From positions 1-47,139 of the forward strand of contig JAGKTT010000013.1 in assembly GCA_021153285.1 (NCBI GenBank): a stretch of 47,139 nucleotides of DNA, given 5' to 3'. Below are positions 22,719-30,320 of the stretch, piece by piece. A program made the translations under genes and the position numbers. The stretch comes from Bacteroidia bacterium (GTDB lineage Bacteria; Bacteroidota; Bacteroidia; Bacteroidales; UBA932). Numbering within the stretch: position 1 is the stretch's first letter; each line of letters opens with the position of its first letter. A model generated the notes under the pieces. That model worked only from the letters and a program-made list of their open reading frames with translations, did not search any database and had not been told where the DNA came from.

Positions 22719-24215
22719 TTATAAAGTTCTAAGAGACTTTTCGCAAACACTGAAAGTGTTGAAAGTCTTAGGAGTAAGTGAGTTAAGAGTCTTCTTGCCA
22801 CCCTTGAACTCCTTGACTGCGCAAGTTGTTGCCTTTGTCGCAGGAGTGATTGTGATAGGGAATGTAGGGAAATCTGTCACGCCTGTAAAGGTGTACCACT
22901 TTCCTTCGATTTGAGCAAGGAATCCTGCCTTGTCAAATGGAATTGGGTTGCCATTGCTATCCTGCGCTTCGTATCCGATAGCGATTTTGTTTCCGTTCTC
23001 ATCGTGTCCTCCGATAAAGGCAGGTACGCCTTCTGCAGCGTAGAAGTTTTTAGGGCCCGAAAATGCTACGAACCAGATGTCGCCATTAAGGCCTCCATCG
23101 AATTCGTATGTTCCAATGCTCTGCATTGGTGCTGCCCAGAATCCGTTCTCTCCATCCCATTCAATAACTACAGGAAGATCTGTCTGGCCTTCCCATCCTG
23201 TCATAATGAATGACTGGTTTGCTTTTCCCTTTGAGAATGTAATAGGCCAAGCTACGCCGTTAGCACCTGTGAAAGTCCAGTCGCCGATCCAAGCAGCATA
23301 CTCTGCTGTAGGCTCCTCTTCGTCACCACTGTCATCTCCACCACCAAGGTTCTCAAGGTCGATAACCTCTGAAAGTGCGTAAAGACCGGTAGCCTTTCCG
23401 TTTGTGTCACAGCCGATAGCCATAGCATACCATTTTGTTCCATACTCAGGATCGATTGATACCTGTGCAAGAACGCTTTCAGAATAAACGATATCAGCCC
23501 AAGTTGCTTCTGGGTACTGAGCGAGCATCTCCTCCCAAGCCTGAATCTCAGCTTCAACGATAGCCTCGATACCTAATTCCTCATAATAGTCTACTGGCCA
23601 AGCAGTAACGAAGAACGGATTTGTATCGGTTGTCTCTACCACTACAACATTATCATAAACCTTTCCGCCCTCTTCGTAATCTCCGATATATGTTACTGTC
23701 CAGTTTGGATTTACAGTCATTCCTTCTGGTGCCGGAGGTGTTGGAGGCACAACCTCTTCTTTTTCAGTCTTGAATGTTGTAGATGCGGCTGTTCCGTAGA
23801 GCTCGCCCTCTGGAGTGATACCGAATGCGATGAATGTGTAATCAGTATCCTGCTCGAGGCTTCTTACAGTAATAGTTGTACTTGTGTTCTTCTTGAGACC
23901 TACAATCTTGTCACCATCAGCTTTGAGCTCAGCTACCTTTGCATTTATGGCTGCGTTTACATCAGTATCAGTAGTTGCAAATGCATACCAGGTATCCTTT
24001 GTAGTACCGTTGTGCTCTACCTTTACCTTAGCCTTGTCGATCTCTACCTCAGTCACCTCGAGAGTGAAAGTGAGATCCTCGGTGATCTCTACCTCTGGAG
24101 TATCAGGGTTGTCAGGATTATTTGGTTTATCAGGATCCGGACCTGGCTTCTCAGTACAGCTTACAAACATAGCTGTGATCGCTGCTACGGCAGCAAACTT
24201 AAAAAACTTTTTCAT
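22719..24215 (-). CDS. Large surface or periplasmic lipoprotein with an Fn3-like domain
   Basis: 498 residues from the ATG at 24215 (MKKFFKFAAVAAITAMFVSC), which gives a standard lipobox FVSC; the longer frame from 24272 lacks a signal. After a Pro/Asp-rich tether (GPDPDKPNNPDNPD) comes a fibronectin-III-like domain (about 45-150) with LEQDTDYTFIAFGITPEG. Then follow a second domain, an acidic linker GGGDDSGDEEEP and a C-terminal domain (GDWTFTGANGVAWPITFSKG, KWYTFTGV). Tethered, acidic lipoproteins of this type are often surface-exposed in Bacteroidales. The last 30 residues are basic and unlike the rest. The function is unknown. Confidence 0.7.
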   Translation of the reverse strand: MKKFFKFAAVAAITAMFVSCTEKPGPDPDKPNNPDNPDTPEVEITEDLTFTLEVTEVEIDKAKVKVEHNGTTKDTWYAFATTDTDVNAAINAKVAELKADGDKIVGLKKNTSTTITVRSLEQDTDYTFIAFGITPEGELYGTAASTTFKTEKEEVVPPTPPAPEGMTVNPNWTVTYIGDYEEGGKVYDNVVVVETTDTNPFFVTAWPVDYYEELGIEAIVEAEIQAWEEMLAQYPEATWADIVYSESVLAQVSIDPEYGTKWYAMAIGCDTNGKATGLYALSEVIDLENLGGGDDSGDEEEPTAEYAAWIGDWTFTGANGVAWPITFSKGKANQSFIMTGWEGQTDLPVVIEWDGENGFWAAPMQSIGTYEFDGGLNGDIWFVAFSGPKNFYAAEGVPAFIGGHDENGNKIAIGYEAQDSNGNPIPFDKAGFLAQIEGKWYTFTGVTDFPTFPITITPATKATTCAVKEFKGGKKTLNSLTPKTFNTFSVCEKSLRTL

Positions 24216-24257
24216 AACTATAATTGTTTTTGGTTGTTTTCCGGCGCGAAAGAATTT

Positions 24258-24289
24258 CAAAATTACATACAATTATTTAAAGATGCAAA
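24258..24289 (-). promoter_or_regulatory. Promoter for the lipoprotein gene
   Basis: On the minus strand TTTG (24289-24286), a 20-nt spacer and TAATTTTG (24265-24258), both matching Bacteroidota consensus. The ATG is 43 nt downstream. Confidence 0.7.
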
Positions 24290-24290
24290 T

Positions 24291-25634
24291 TTAATATCCT
24301 CCTCCAAGAGCCTGATAGAGATTGATTACTGCCTGAATTTCATCAAATCTGTCAGAAACTTCTGAAAGTTCAGCTTGAAGAAGATTCTTCTGAGCGGTCA
24401 GAACTTCGAGATAATTTGCATTTCCGTGCTTCATAAGAAGCTGAGTGTTCCAGACTGAGGCCTGTAGATTCAGTATCTGTCTCTTGTCAAGTTCGACTCT
24501 CTTCTGAGCTGTCTGCCACTGAGTTACGGCATTATTGACTTCTACTCCTGCGTCGAGAAGGCTCTGTCTGAACTGCCAGGCCGCTGCCTCTCGCTGTGCC
24601 TGTGCCGCCTGGAGTCTTGCCTTATTGGCTCCTCTTCCGAAGATGGGTTGTGCAAGAGAACCGATGAAATTGGTGATCATCGAGCTCGGGTCGATGGCAG
24701 TGCCGCCGGAAATTGTCCAGCCAATGGCTCCGCTCAGGGTAAGGTTCGGATAGAATGCGGCCTTGACCGAATTGACATTGTAGAAAGTCTGGGCAAGGGC
24801 CATTTCCGCCTGGCGGACATCCGGTCTGCGGCTCAGAAGTTCTGCAGGTACTCCTACCGAAAGTTTTTCCGGGAATTCCAGATCTTTCAGGCTGCTGCGT
24901 TCGATGGGCATCGGGACGATGCTGACCAATGCGCAGAATGAATTCTCCATTGCCAATATCTCTTTTTCAAGAGTAAGGACGGAAGCCTCGACATTGAGCT
25001 TATTGGCCTTGGCCTGGAGCACTGCTGCTTCATTGGTCTTTCCTGCGCGCTTCAAGGCCTCGAGGGTTCGGATGTTTTCGTCCCAGGTCTGCATTGTCCT
25101 CTTGCTGATGGCAAGTTTCTCATCCAGGGTGACAAGGGTGTAGTAGCTGTTGGCTATTGTGGCTACGAGCTGTGTCTGGACAGCCTGCTGGTATGCCTTG
25201 CTCTGCTCTACTGCTGCCTGGGCCTTGCGCTTGCTGTTTCTGAGCGAGCCGAAGATGTCTGCCTGCCAGCTGGCGTCTGCTCGGGCAGAGAAATTGCCCG
25301 GAGCTCCTCCCTGAGCAGTGAATGTCGCACCCGGGAGCAATGCCCATCTGGCAGAGAGCAATGCCGCTTCGGCTTCCTGTACTCTGTGACGGGCTACGTT
25401 GAGGTCTGTATTGTAGTCGAGGCTCAGCTGTATCCACTCCTGAAGGATCGGATCAGTGAACATATGGTCCCAGGCGACTGTGGCTGCGGAAAGGGTGTCG
25501 CCGGTGATTTCCATCCTTCTGTAGAGGCTGTCCACGAACCACATCTGCTCGCGCTCGTACTTTTTGTAGAGGCTGCAGCTGTGGAGGGAGAGGATGGTGA
25601 TTGTCAATATCAGTGACTTGTATAATTTGTTCAT
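24291..25634 (-). CDS. TolC-like outer-membrane efflux lipoprotein (NodT family)
   Basis: 447 residues. Lipobox LHSC near residue 20, then two OEP repeats. Helical motifs include LDYNTDLNVARHRVQEAEAAL and LLSRRPDVRQAEMALAQTFYNVNSVKAAFYPNLTLSGAIGW, the PDVRxAE and FYPxLxLSG signatures of the NodT/OprM group. It forms the outer-membrane duct of the RND pump encoded just upstream (12-nt gap). It is the third gene of the MFP-RND-OMF operon. Confidence 0.93.
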   Translation of the reverse strand: MNKLYKSLILTITILSLHSCSLYKKYEREQMWFVDSLYRRMEITGDTLSAATVAWDHMFTDPILQEWIQLSLDYNTDLNVARHRVQEAEAALLSARWALLPGATFTAQGGAPGNFSARADASWQADIFGSLRNSKRKAQAAVEQSKAYQQAVQTQLVATIANSYYTLVTLDEKLAISKRTMQTWDENIRTLEALKRAGKTNEAAVLQAKANKLNVEASVLTLEKEILAMENSFCALVSIVPMPIERSSLKDLEFPEKLSVGVPAELLSRRPDVRQAEMALAQTFYNVNSVKAAFYPNLTLSGAIGWTISGGTAIDPSSMITNFIGSLAQPIFGRGANKARLQAAQAQREAAAWQFRQSLLDAGVEVNNAVTQWQTAQKRVELDKRQILNLQASVWNTQLLMKHGNANYLEVLTAQKNLLQAELSEVSDRFDEIQAVINLYQALGGGY

Positions 25635-25646
25635 TTTGTTCGGGTT

Positions 25647-28600
25647 TTATAGATTCTCACGTCGCTGGCGCTCCTCAGAATGACGAGGGGTGCGCTTCGG
25701 CATTACCTTTTCTTCGATGTATTGGAATACGATGAAGAGGGCAGGTACCACGATGATGAGCGCTATGGTTCCGATGAGCATTCCTCCGACCGTACCCACT
25801 CCAATGGAAATATTTCCGTTGGCTCCCACTCCGCTGGCAAACATAAGCGGAAGCATACCGAAGATCATTGTAAGAGATGTCATAAGGATAGGTCTGAGAC
25901 GGACCTTCGCTGCTGACATAGCCGCCATTGTGATGGACATTCCTTCTGCGCGTTTCTGTGATGCATACTCGGTCAGGAGGATGGCTGTCTTGGCAAGGAG
26001 TCCGATGAGCATAAGGAGACCAATCTGGAGGTAGATGTTGTTTTCCAGGCCGAACATCCTTGCGAAAAGGAAGCTTCCTGCAAGTCCGAACGGAACTGAA
26101 AGGATGATTACGACAGGGATGAAGATGCTTTCGTACAATGCGCAGAGTATCAGGAAGATGAACAATACGCAGATCCCGAAGATCACGGCTACGGAGTTTC
26201 CTGTGTCGGCTTCCTCTCGTGACATTCCTCCGAATTCATAACCGTATCCGGCAGGGAGGACCTGTGCCGCCACTTCACGCACTGCCTGGATGGCCTGGCC
26301 GGAACTGTATCCGTCTGCAGCCTGTCCGCTGACAGAGATCGCGGTGAAGAGATTGAATCGTGAAATCGACTGAGGACCGTATATTCTGGTCAGTTTCAGA
26401 TACTGGTTTATAGGTGACATTTCGCCGCGGGAGTTGCGCACGAACATATTCTGGAGCGATTCTGTGTCCAGACGGAACTCCGGTGCTGCCTGAAGCATCA
26501 CGCGGTACAGCTTCGAGAATCTGTTCATATTCGATGCGTAGCTTCCTCCCACATATCCGGCGAGGACTCCCAGCACGTCGCTCGGAGAAATTCCGTTTCG
26601 CTTGCACTGTACGGCATCGACTTCTACCAGATACATAGGATATTTCGAGTCGAATGAAGTCTTGGCACGCGATACTTCAGGACGTTTGTTCAGCTCGATG
26701 ATGAAGTCGTTGGTGATCTTCTCCAGATCATCCAGCTTTCCTCCCTTCTGGTCCTGGACGTAGACTTCGAAACCATTGCTTGCTCCATATCCAGGAATCA
26801 TACCGCGCGTATATATCATAATGTCGGCAGAAGTGATGTCGGCCGTACGGGCATACATTTCCTCAATGATGGAGTCAATATCGTCACCCTTTCCTGTACG
26901 CTCGTTCCAGTCTTTCAGCTTGATGACGAAGTTACCGGTCGAAGATCCCTGTCCGAACATCATACCCCATCCGGTAGTTCTCGAATATGCCTCGATCTGA
27001 GGGATGGAACTGATTCTGGCGTCAATTTCGGACAATACCTTGTCGGTCTCGGCAATATTGGTTCCCGGAGGAGTGCGGACGTCCATATTGATGGAACCCA
27101 TATCTTCTTTAGGAACGAGACCAGTCTTGGTGGTGTTCATAAGGTATGCAAGGCCTCCGCAGGCAATTATCAATAATATGACTGTGAGCCACTTGCGTTT
27201 GAACATAAACAGCACGACGTGCTTGTACTTGTTCACCACGGCTCCGAATCCTGCGTCAAAAGCCTTGTGGAAACGGCTTGAGAAGCTGGCCTTCTGTCCC
27301 GGGATGACTTCCTCGTGCGGAGTCATTATTATGGCGCAGAGAGCAGGGGAGAGGGTGAGCGAGTTCACCAGTGAGATACCTACGGCTACAGCCATAGTAA
27401 GTCCGAACTGGGTGTAGAACGTACCTGTGGTACCTCCCATAAAGCTCACTGGGATGAATACGGCCATAAAGACGAATGTGGTGGCTACGAGAGCTGTAGC
27501 GATTCCGCCCATTGCGTCCACTGTAGCTTTATATGGCGATCTGTATCCTTCGTCGAACTTCGCCTGGACCGCTTCCACCACCACGATGGAGTCATCCACC
27601 ACGGTACCGATGACGAGCACCAGGGCGAAGAGGGTGATCATATTGAGACTGAATCCTGCAACCATCAGGAATGCGAATGTTCCCACGAGGGAAACAATGA
27701 TCGAAATGGTAGGGATGACAGTCGAACGGAAACTCTGGAGGAAGATGAATACCACGAGAATCACCAGAAGGATGGCCTCGAAAAGTGTCTTGATCACATT
27801 CTTGATCGAGGCATCGAGGAAGTCCTTGGTACTCATCAGGTCGACGATTTCCAGACCCTTAGGCAGATCTGCACGGATCTTCTCTATTTCAGCATCCACT
27901 GCCACTATGATTTCGTTTGCATTGGATCCGGATGTCTGGGAAATGCTGATGGTAGTACCGGGATGTCCGTTCACCAGACCTACATAGTCGTAGCTTCTTT
28001 CACCGAGCTCGATAGTAGCTACATCCTTGAGCCTCAGCACAGTACCGTCGCTTTCCGAGCGGATGACCATATTTTCGTAGTCGGTCACGTTCTCGTAGCG
28101 TCCACGATATTTCAGCACATATCTGAAGGTATTCTCCGATTCCGCTCCAAGGGTTCCGGTAGGGGCTTCCAGGTTCTGCTCGGACAATATTGCCGAAATG
28201 TCCGAAGGCATAAGTCCGTATTTGCCCATCTTGCCCGGATCGAGCCAGATACGGAGCGAGTAGTCTCCTCCTCGAACGTCCACCTCACCGACTCCGGCTA
28301 TACGTGAAAGTCTCGGTTCGATATTGATCTTCAGGTAGTTGGTGATGAATTTTCTGTCGAATGAGCCGTCAGGACTATATACCGCCAATGTCTTGATTCG
28401 GCTTGTCTGACGCTTGCGTACAGTCACACCGCTTCGGGTAACTTCGGCTGGCAGAAGGCTCTGTGCTGATGCGATACGGTTCTGCACATTGACCATTGCC
28501 ATATCTCCGTCCGTTCCCTGACGGAAATAGATCTGGATGCTGGCCGATCCGGAATTGGTCGCAGAAGAGACCATATACATCATATTCTCCACACCGTTGA

Positions 28601-28808
28601 TTGCCTCTTCCAAAGGTACGAGAACACTCTTCTGCACTGTCTCGGCATTGGCTCCGGCATATGCGGCCGAAACGCTGACGGTAGGAGGTGCGATTTCCGG
28701 GAACTGCTCCACAGGCAGCTGCGTAAGGCCGATGAGACCTACCAGGAGGATCATCACCGATATGACGCCCGCAAATATCGGACGGTCAATGAATGTCTTT
28801 ACGTTCAT
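25647..28808 (-). CDS. RND multidrug efflux transporter (HAE1/AcrB family)
   Basis: 1053 residues, the AcrB size. It starts FIDRPIFAGVISVMILLVG. The proton-relay Asp405-Asp406 lies in GTVVDDSIVVVEAVQ, and the relay Lys is in GLLAKTAILLTEYASQKRAEG. Porter and docking domains are complete. It exports hydrophobic compounds using the proton gradient together with the MFP and OMF encoded on either side. The start overlaps the MFP stop by one base (TAATG), so translation is coupled. The last 12 residues (RHSEERQRRENL) come from a dispersed repeat at 25651-25684 and extend past the normal basic C-terminus. Confidence 0.95.
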   Translation of the reverse strand: MNVKTFIDRPIFAGVISVMILLVGLIGLTQLPVEQFPEIAPPTVSVSAAYAGANAETVQKSVLVPLEEAINGVENMMYMVSSATNSGSASIQIYFRQGTDGDMAMVNVQNRIASAQSLLPAEVTRSGVTVRKRQTSRIKTLAVYSPDGSFDRKFITNYLKINIEPRLSRIAGVGEVDVRGGDYSLRIWLDPGKMGKYGLMPSDISAILSEQNLEAPTGTLGAESENTFRYVLKYRGRYENVTDYENMVIRSESDGTVLRLKDVATIELGERSYDYVGLVNGHPGTTISISQTSGSNANEIIVAVDAEIEKIRADLPKGLEIVDLMSTKDFLDASIKNVIKTLFEAILLVILVVFIFLQSFRSTVIPTISIIVSLVGTFAFLMVAGFSLNMITLFALVLVIGTVVDDSIVVVEAVQAKFDEGYRSPYKATVDAMGGIATALVATTFVFMAVFIPVSFMGGTTGTFYTQFGLTMAVAVGISLVNSLTLSPALCAIIMTPHEEVIPGQKASFSSRFHKAFDAGFGAVVNKYKHVVLFMFKRKWLTVILLIIACGGLAYLMNTTKTGLVPKEDMGSINMDVRTPPGTNIAETDKVLSEIDARISSIPQIEAYSRTTGWGMMFGQGSSTGNFVIKLKDWNERTGKGDDIDSIIEEMYARTADITSADIMIYTRGMIPGYGASNGFEVYVQDQKGGKLDDLEKITNDFIIELNKRPEVSRAKTSFDSKYPMYLVEVDAVQCKRNGISPSDVLGVLAGYVGGSYASNMNRFSKLYRVMLQAAPEFRLDTESLQNMFVRNSRGEMSPINQYLKLTRIYGPQSISRFNLFTAISVSGQAADGYSSGQAIQAVREVAAQVLPAGYGYEFGGMSREEADTGNSVAVIFGICVLFIFLILCALYESIFIPVVIILSVPFGLAGSFLFARMFGLENNIYLQIGLLMLIGLLAKTAILLTEYASQKRAEGMSITMAAMSAAKVRLRPILMTSLTMIFGMLPLMFASGVGANGNISIGVGTVGGMLIGTIALIIVVPALFIVFQYIEEKVMPKRTPRHSEERQRRENL
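25651..25684 (-). repeat. Dispersed short repeat forming the C-terminus of the RND pump
   Basis: On the minus strand it reads GTCATTCTGAGGAGCG, then CCAGCGACGTGAGAATCT. It shares the GTCATTCTGAG start and GAATCT end with the other copies, but has a longer core. It is translated as the HSEERQRRENL tail just before the stop codon. Confidence 0.7.
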
Positions 28809-29917
28809 TATTCCTTGTCCTCCTTGCTCTTGATAGGGGTACCTTCCTTTATGAGACCTGCGCCTTCGGCAACGATTACATCTCCCACCTCAAGTCCGTC
28901 TGTGACAATGTATTCCACTCCGTTGTTCTGAGGGGCGATGTGGATTTCTGTAGATGAAGCCTTTCCGTCCACTACCTTATATACGAATATCCTGTCCTGG
29001 AGTTCGTATGTGGCTGACTGAGGGATTACCATACAGCCATTGAGGGTGGTAGGGATGATGATGGTGCCGCTACCGCCGTTGCGGAGGAGGTGATTGCGGT
29101 TATTGAACACGGCTCTGATGCTCACTGATCCGGTGCTTTCACTGATGGTACCGCTGATTGCATTGATCTTTCCTGTATGTTCATATCTGTCGCCGTTGCT
29201 CATAATGAGCTCCACCTGCGGCATCTGTCTGATGGCGTTGTCCAGAGATCCGTACTGTTTCACCATATCAAGCATCTGATTTTCAGCCATTGAAAAATAA
29301 GCATATACCCGGCTGTCGTCAGATACGGTCACCAGAGGCTGTGTGATATTGCTGTTTACAAGGGCTCCCACGCGGTACGGAATCATTGAAGCCACTCCGT
29401 TCACCGGAGAACGTACTTCGGTGTAGGAGAGATTGTTGCTGGCATTGACTTCCTCCGCTTTGCAGAGAGCAAGCCTGGCTTCGGCTTCGGTAAGGTTATT
29501 CTGAGCCGTCATCAGATCGAACTCTGACACCACGTCCTGGGCATAGAGATCCTTGTTGCTCTGAAGAATCAGGCGTGCGGTGGAAAGTGATGCTTCCGCG
29601 CTCTTTACATTGGCCACGGCAATTTCATAGGCAGCCTTGTATGGAGTCTGGTCGATAACGAACAGGACCTGTCCCTTCTGTACATTTTCTCCTTCCTCGA
29701 TCAGTATGTCGGTGATCATTCCGCTTACCTGAGGACGGATTTCCACTGTCTGGACTCCGCTGATGGCAGCAGAATATCCTGTAGTGAGGGTACGGTCGCT
29801 CAGCGAAACCGTCATTGTCTCATAATAGTTTTCTTTCTGTGTAGTCTTTTCTTGGGTCTGTCCGCAGGAAACCAGCGCTGCGGCACAGATGATGGCAGTG
29901 ATGTATCTGTTCTTCAT
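28808..29917 (-). CDS. RND efflux periplasmic adaptor (membrane fusion protein)
   Basis: 369 residues. Lipobox LVSC (residues 16-19), then the lipoyl/hairpin fold: VEIRPQVSGMITDILIEEGENVQKGQVLFVID, an alpha-hairpin (SAEASLSTARLILQSNKDLYAQDVVSEFDLMTAQNNL), the second lipoyl half (SYTEVRSPVNGVASMIPYRVG) and the beta-barrel/MP domains. It links the RND pump to the TolC-like duct. It is the first gene of the efflux operon, with TAACTTTG upstream. No regulator gene is adjacent. Confidence 0.94.
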   Translation of the reverse strand: MKNRYITAIICAAALVSCGQTQEKTTQKENYYETMTVSLSDRTLTTGYSAAISGVQTVEIRPQVSGMITDILIEEGENVQKGQVLFVIDQTPYKAAYEIAVANVKSAEASLSTARLILQSNKDLYAQDVVSEFDLMTAQNNLTEAEARLALCKAEEVNASNNLSYTEVRSPVNGVASMIPYRVGALVNSNITQPLVTVSDDSRVYAYFSMAENQMLDMVKQYGSLDNAIRQMPQVELIMSNGDRYEHTGKINAISGTISESTGSVSIRAVFNNRNHLLRNGGSGTIIIPTTLNGCMVIPQSATYELQDRIFVYKVVDGKASSTEIHIAPQNNGVEYIVTDGLEVGDVIVAEGAGLIKEGTPIKSKEDKE

Positions 29918-29947
29918 AGATAGAAATTATTGTCTCGGAATAAACAG

Positions 29948-29955
29948 CAAAGTTA
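29948..29955 (-). promoter_or_regulatory. -7 element for the efflux operon
   Basis: CAAAGTTA on the plus strand, TAACTTTG on the minus strand, 30 nt before the MFP ATG. No clear -33. Confidence 0.5.
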
Positions 29956-30226
29956 CTGAACTTTTTGGAGTTTATATAGTAATGTAATGCCTGAAAAGTG
30001 AAACGATGGATAGTTTCTCTGAAAAGTTCACCGGAACTAAAAGCATAATGTCAATTTTGATTCACTTTAAACCCTTGTCTCGAGGACCGCGGGGCTTTGT
30101 AACAGCCACATAAGAGAGAATTGTTAAAATTTATAACTTGTTGATTAACTGGAGATACAGAGTTTGGTGTGTCTTTGTTGGTCCACTTATTCCCCCACAT
30201 TGAATCATTTTTAATGATAGATTTGT

Positions 30227-30234
30227 TACATTTG
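30227..30234 (+). promoter_or_regulatory. -7 element for the PUL operon (susC)
   Basis: TACATTTG, 86 nt before the susC ATG. The best -33 candidate (TTG at 30200-30202) is too far, so an activator may be needed, as is usual for PULs. The rest of the 403-nt divergent region (29918-30320) is AT-rich with no gene or strong repeat seen. The leader holds no clear hairpin. Confidence 0.5.
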
Positions 30235-30320
30235 CTTTACAGAGTGTCCTTGGCCGGGCGCAGACCGTGAAAAGACACACATACTAACCATTTTTAATAT
30301 TAACAACTAATTTCTACCGT

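Noticed and set aside
22719..22800. Frameshift at the end of the large lipoprotein (basic tail KGGKKTLNS)
   Set aside because: The tail differs in composition, but a strong terminator follows at the right distance and there is no matching continuation in another frame.
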